DNA of 5,659 bases from Bacillota bacterium (GTDB lineage: Bacteria > Bacillota_I > Bacilli_A > MOL361 > Turicibacteraceae). A program made the translations under genes and the position numbers. This document shows positions 5,247 to 5,659 of this stretch, one piece after another. The DNA lies in NCBI GenBank assembly GCA_003486705.1, contig DNGE01000086.1, forward strand, positions 1 through 5,659, given 5' to 3'. Position 1 is the stretch's first letter, and each line of letters begins with the position of its first letter. Under the pieces are notes generated by a model that was not told the origin of the DNA, ran no database searches, and saw only the letters and a program-made list of their open reading frames with translations.

Positions 5247-5659
5247 TTATTTATTATTAGCTTCAGTTTCAGTGTCAACGACAGATTTTGTTACTTCTGT
5301 TGCCACTTCTTGAACTGACGCTGTCACATTTTCTGCGATTGTTTTTGCGTCGTCTTTTACAGTATCAATAACGATTGTAAAGTCTTCTTCTAAATCTTTA
5401 CTTAACTCTACTGTCTCTTCAACAATATTATCTTTCGCTTCTTCGACGCGCTCTAACATTTCATTTAATTTTATTTTTAGTTCATCAACACGATTTTCAA
5501 TATCATTTTTTGATGACTCCCAATCAAACTCTTCAATAACTTCTTTGATTTCATCTAACTTGTGTGCAAATTTTACCTTTACCTCTTCAACATCAAGGTC
5601 TTTGATTTTTGTTTGAACTTCATCCACTTTTTTAATTAAGTCTTTTTGCATTTCTTTTC
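5247..5659 (-). CDS. YtxH-like coiled-coil protein, N-terminus beyond the window
   Basis: The visible 136 residues are almost entirely charged amphipathic helix (many Lys, Glu, Asp and spaced Leu/Ile/Val) and predict as coiled coil, with a Thr/Val/Glu-rich C-terminal third. The frame is open through the right edge. The Met at 5651 has no ribosome binding site in the 8 bases before it, and the preceding codons read (x)KE, giving KEMQKDLIKKVDE. This resembles the (G)KETRxDL segment that follows the single N-terminal membrane helix and LFAPKSG motif of YtxH-domain proteins, which are small membrane-anchored, often stress-linked Bacillota proteins. I therefore infer that the membrane segment lies just beyond the window and that this is a partial gene. 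The alternative is a short soluble helical protein starting at 5651. A terminator follows at 5161-5200. Confidence 0.65.
   Translation of the reverse strand, partial: KEMQKDLIKKVDEVQTKIKDLDVEEVKVKFAHKLDEIKEVIEEFDWESSKNDIENRVDELKIKLNEMLERVEEAKDNIVEETVELSKDLEEDFTIVIDTVKDDAKTIAENVTASVQEVATEVTKSVVDTETEANNK

Overview
This is a 5.66 kb stretch of AT-rich chromosome from a low-GC Gram-positive bacterium (Bacillota). The evidence is the strong AGGAGG-type ribosome binding sites, the sigma-A style promoters, and a divergent tmcAL / yceD-rpmF arrangement like Bacillus subtilis ylbM / ylbN-rpmF. A Mrp-family ATPase of the SalA type and a YtxH-like coiled-coil protein also fit. The genus cannot be fixed from the window; a Turicibacter-like or other Bacilli-related lineage is possible, but that is a guess.

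Layout, left to right. (1) 20-724, minus: a GntR/HutC-family repressor with a UTRA effector domain, GTG start, and a likely self-operator in its promoter (782-793). (2) 725-1070: non-coding or decayed sequence. (3) 1071-1912, minus: a compact yceD/ylbN-like (DUF177) and rpmF (ribosomal protein L32) operon, with a fully consensus promoter at 1884-1912 and a strong terminator at 1071-1099. (4) 2030-3258, plus: tmcAL, the tRNA(Met) cytidine acetate ligase, transcribed divergently from an extended -10 promoter with a very short leader. (5) 3306-4399, plus: a Mrp/NBP35/SalA-type P-loop ATPase with its own promoter and a strong terminator; unusually, it has no cysteine at all. (6) 4512-4860, plus: a small tyrosine-rich orphan ORF with a -10 element in front and an intrinsic terminator behind. 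(7) 4861-5160: no gene seen. (8) 5161-5659, minus: a helical YtxH-like protein that runs off the right edge, with a terminator after it.

How the genes relate: the central block is translation housekeeping (a 50S protein, a DUF177 protein linked to ribosome/rRNA maturation, and a wobble-base modifier of tRNA-Met). The GntR regulator and the YtxH-like protein are separate transcription units with no visible link to it. I found no CRISPR, toxin-antitoxin pair, complete mobile element, tRNA or rRNA, and no convincing new multi-gene system. The items most worth a second look are the orphan small gene, the cysteine-free Mrp protein, the GntR operator, and a possible decayed insertion-element end near 5067-5207.
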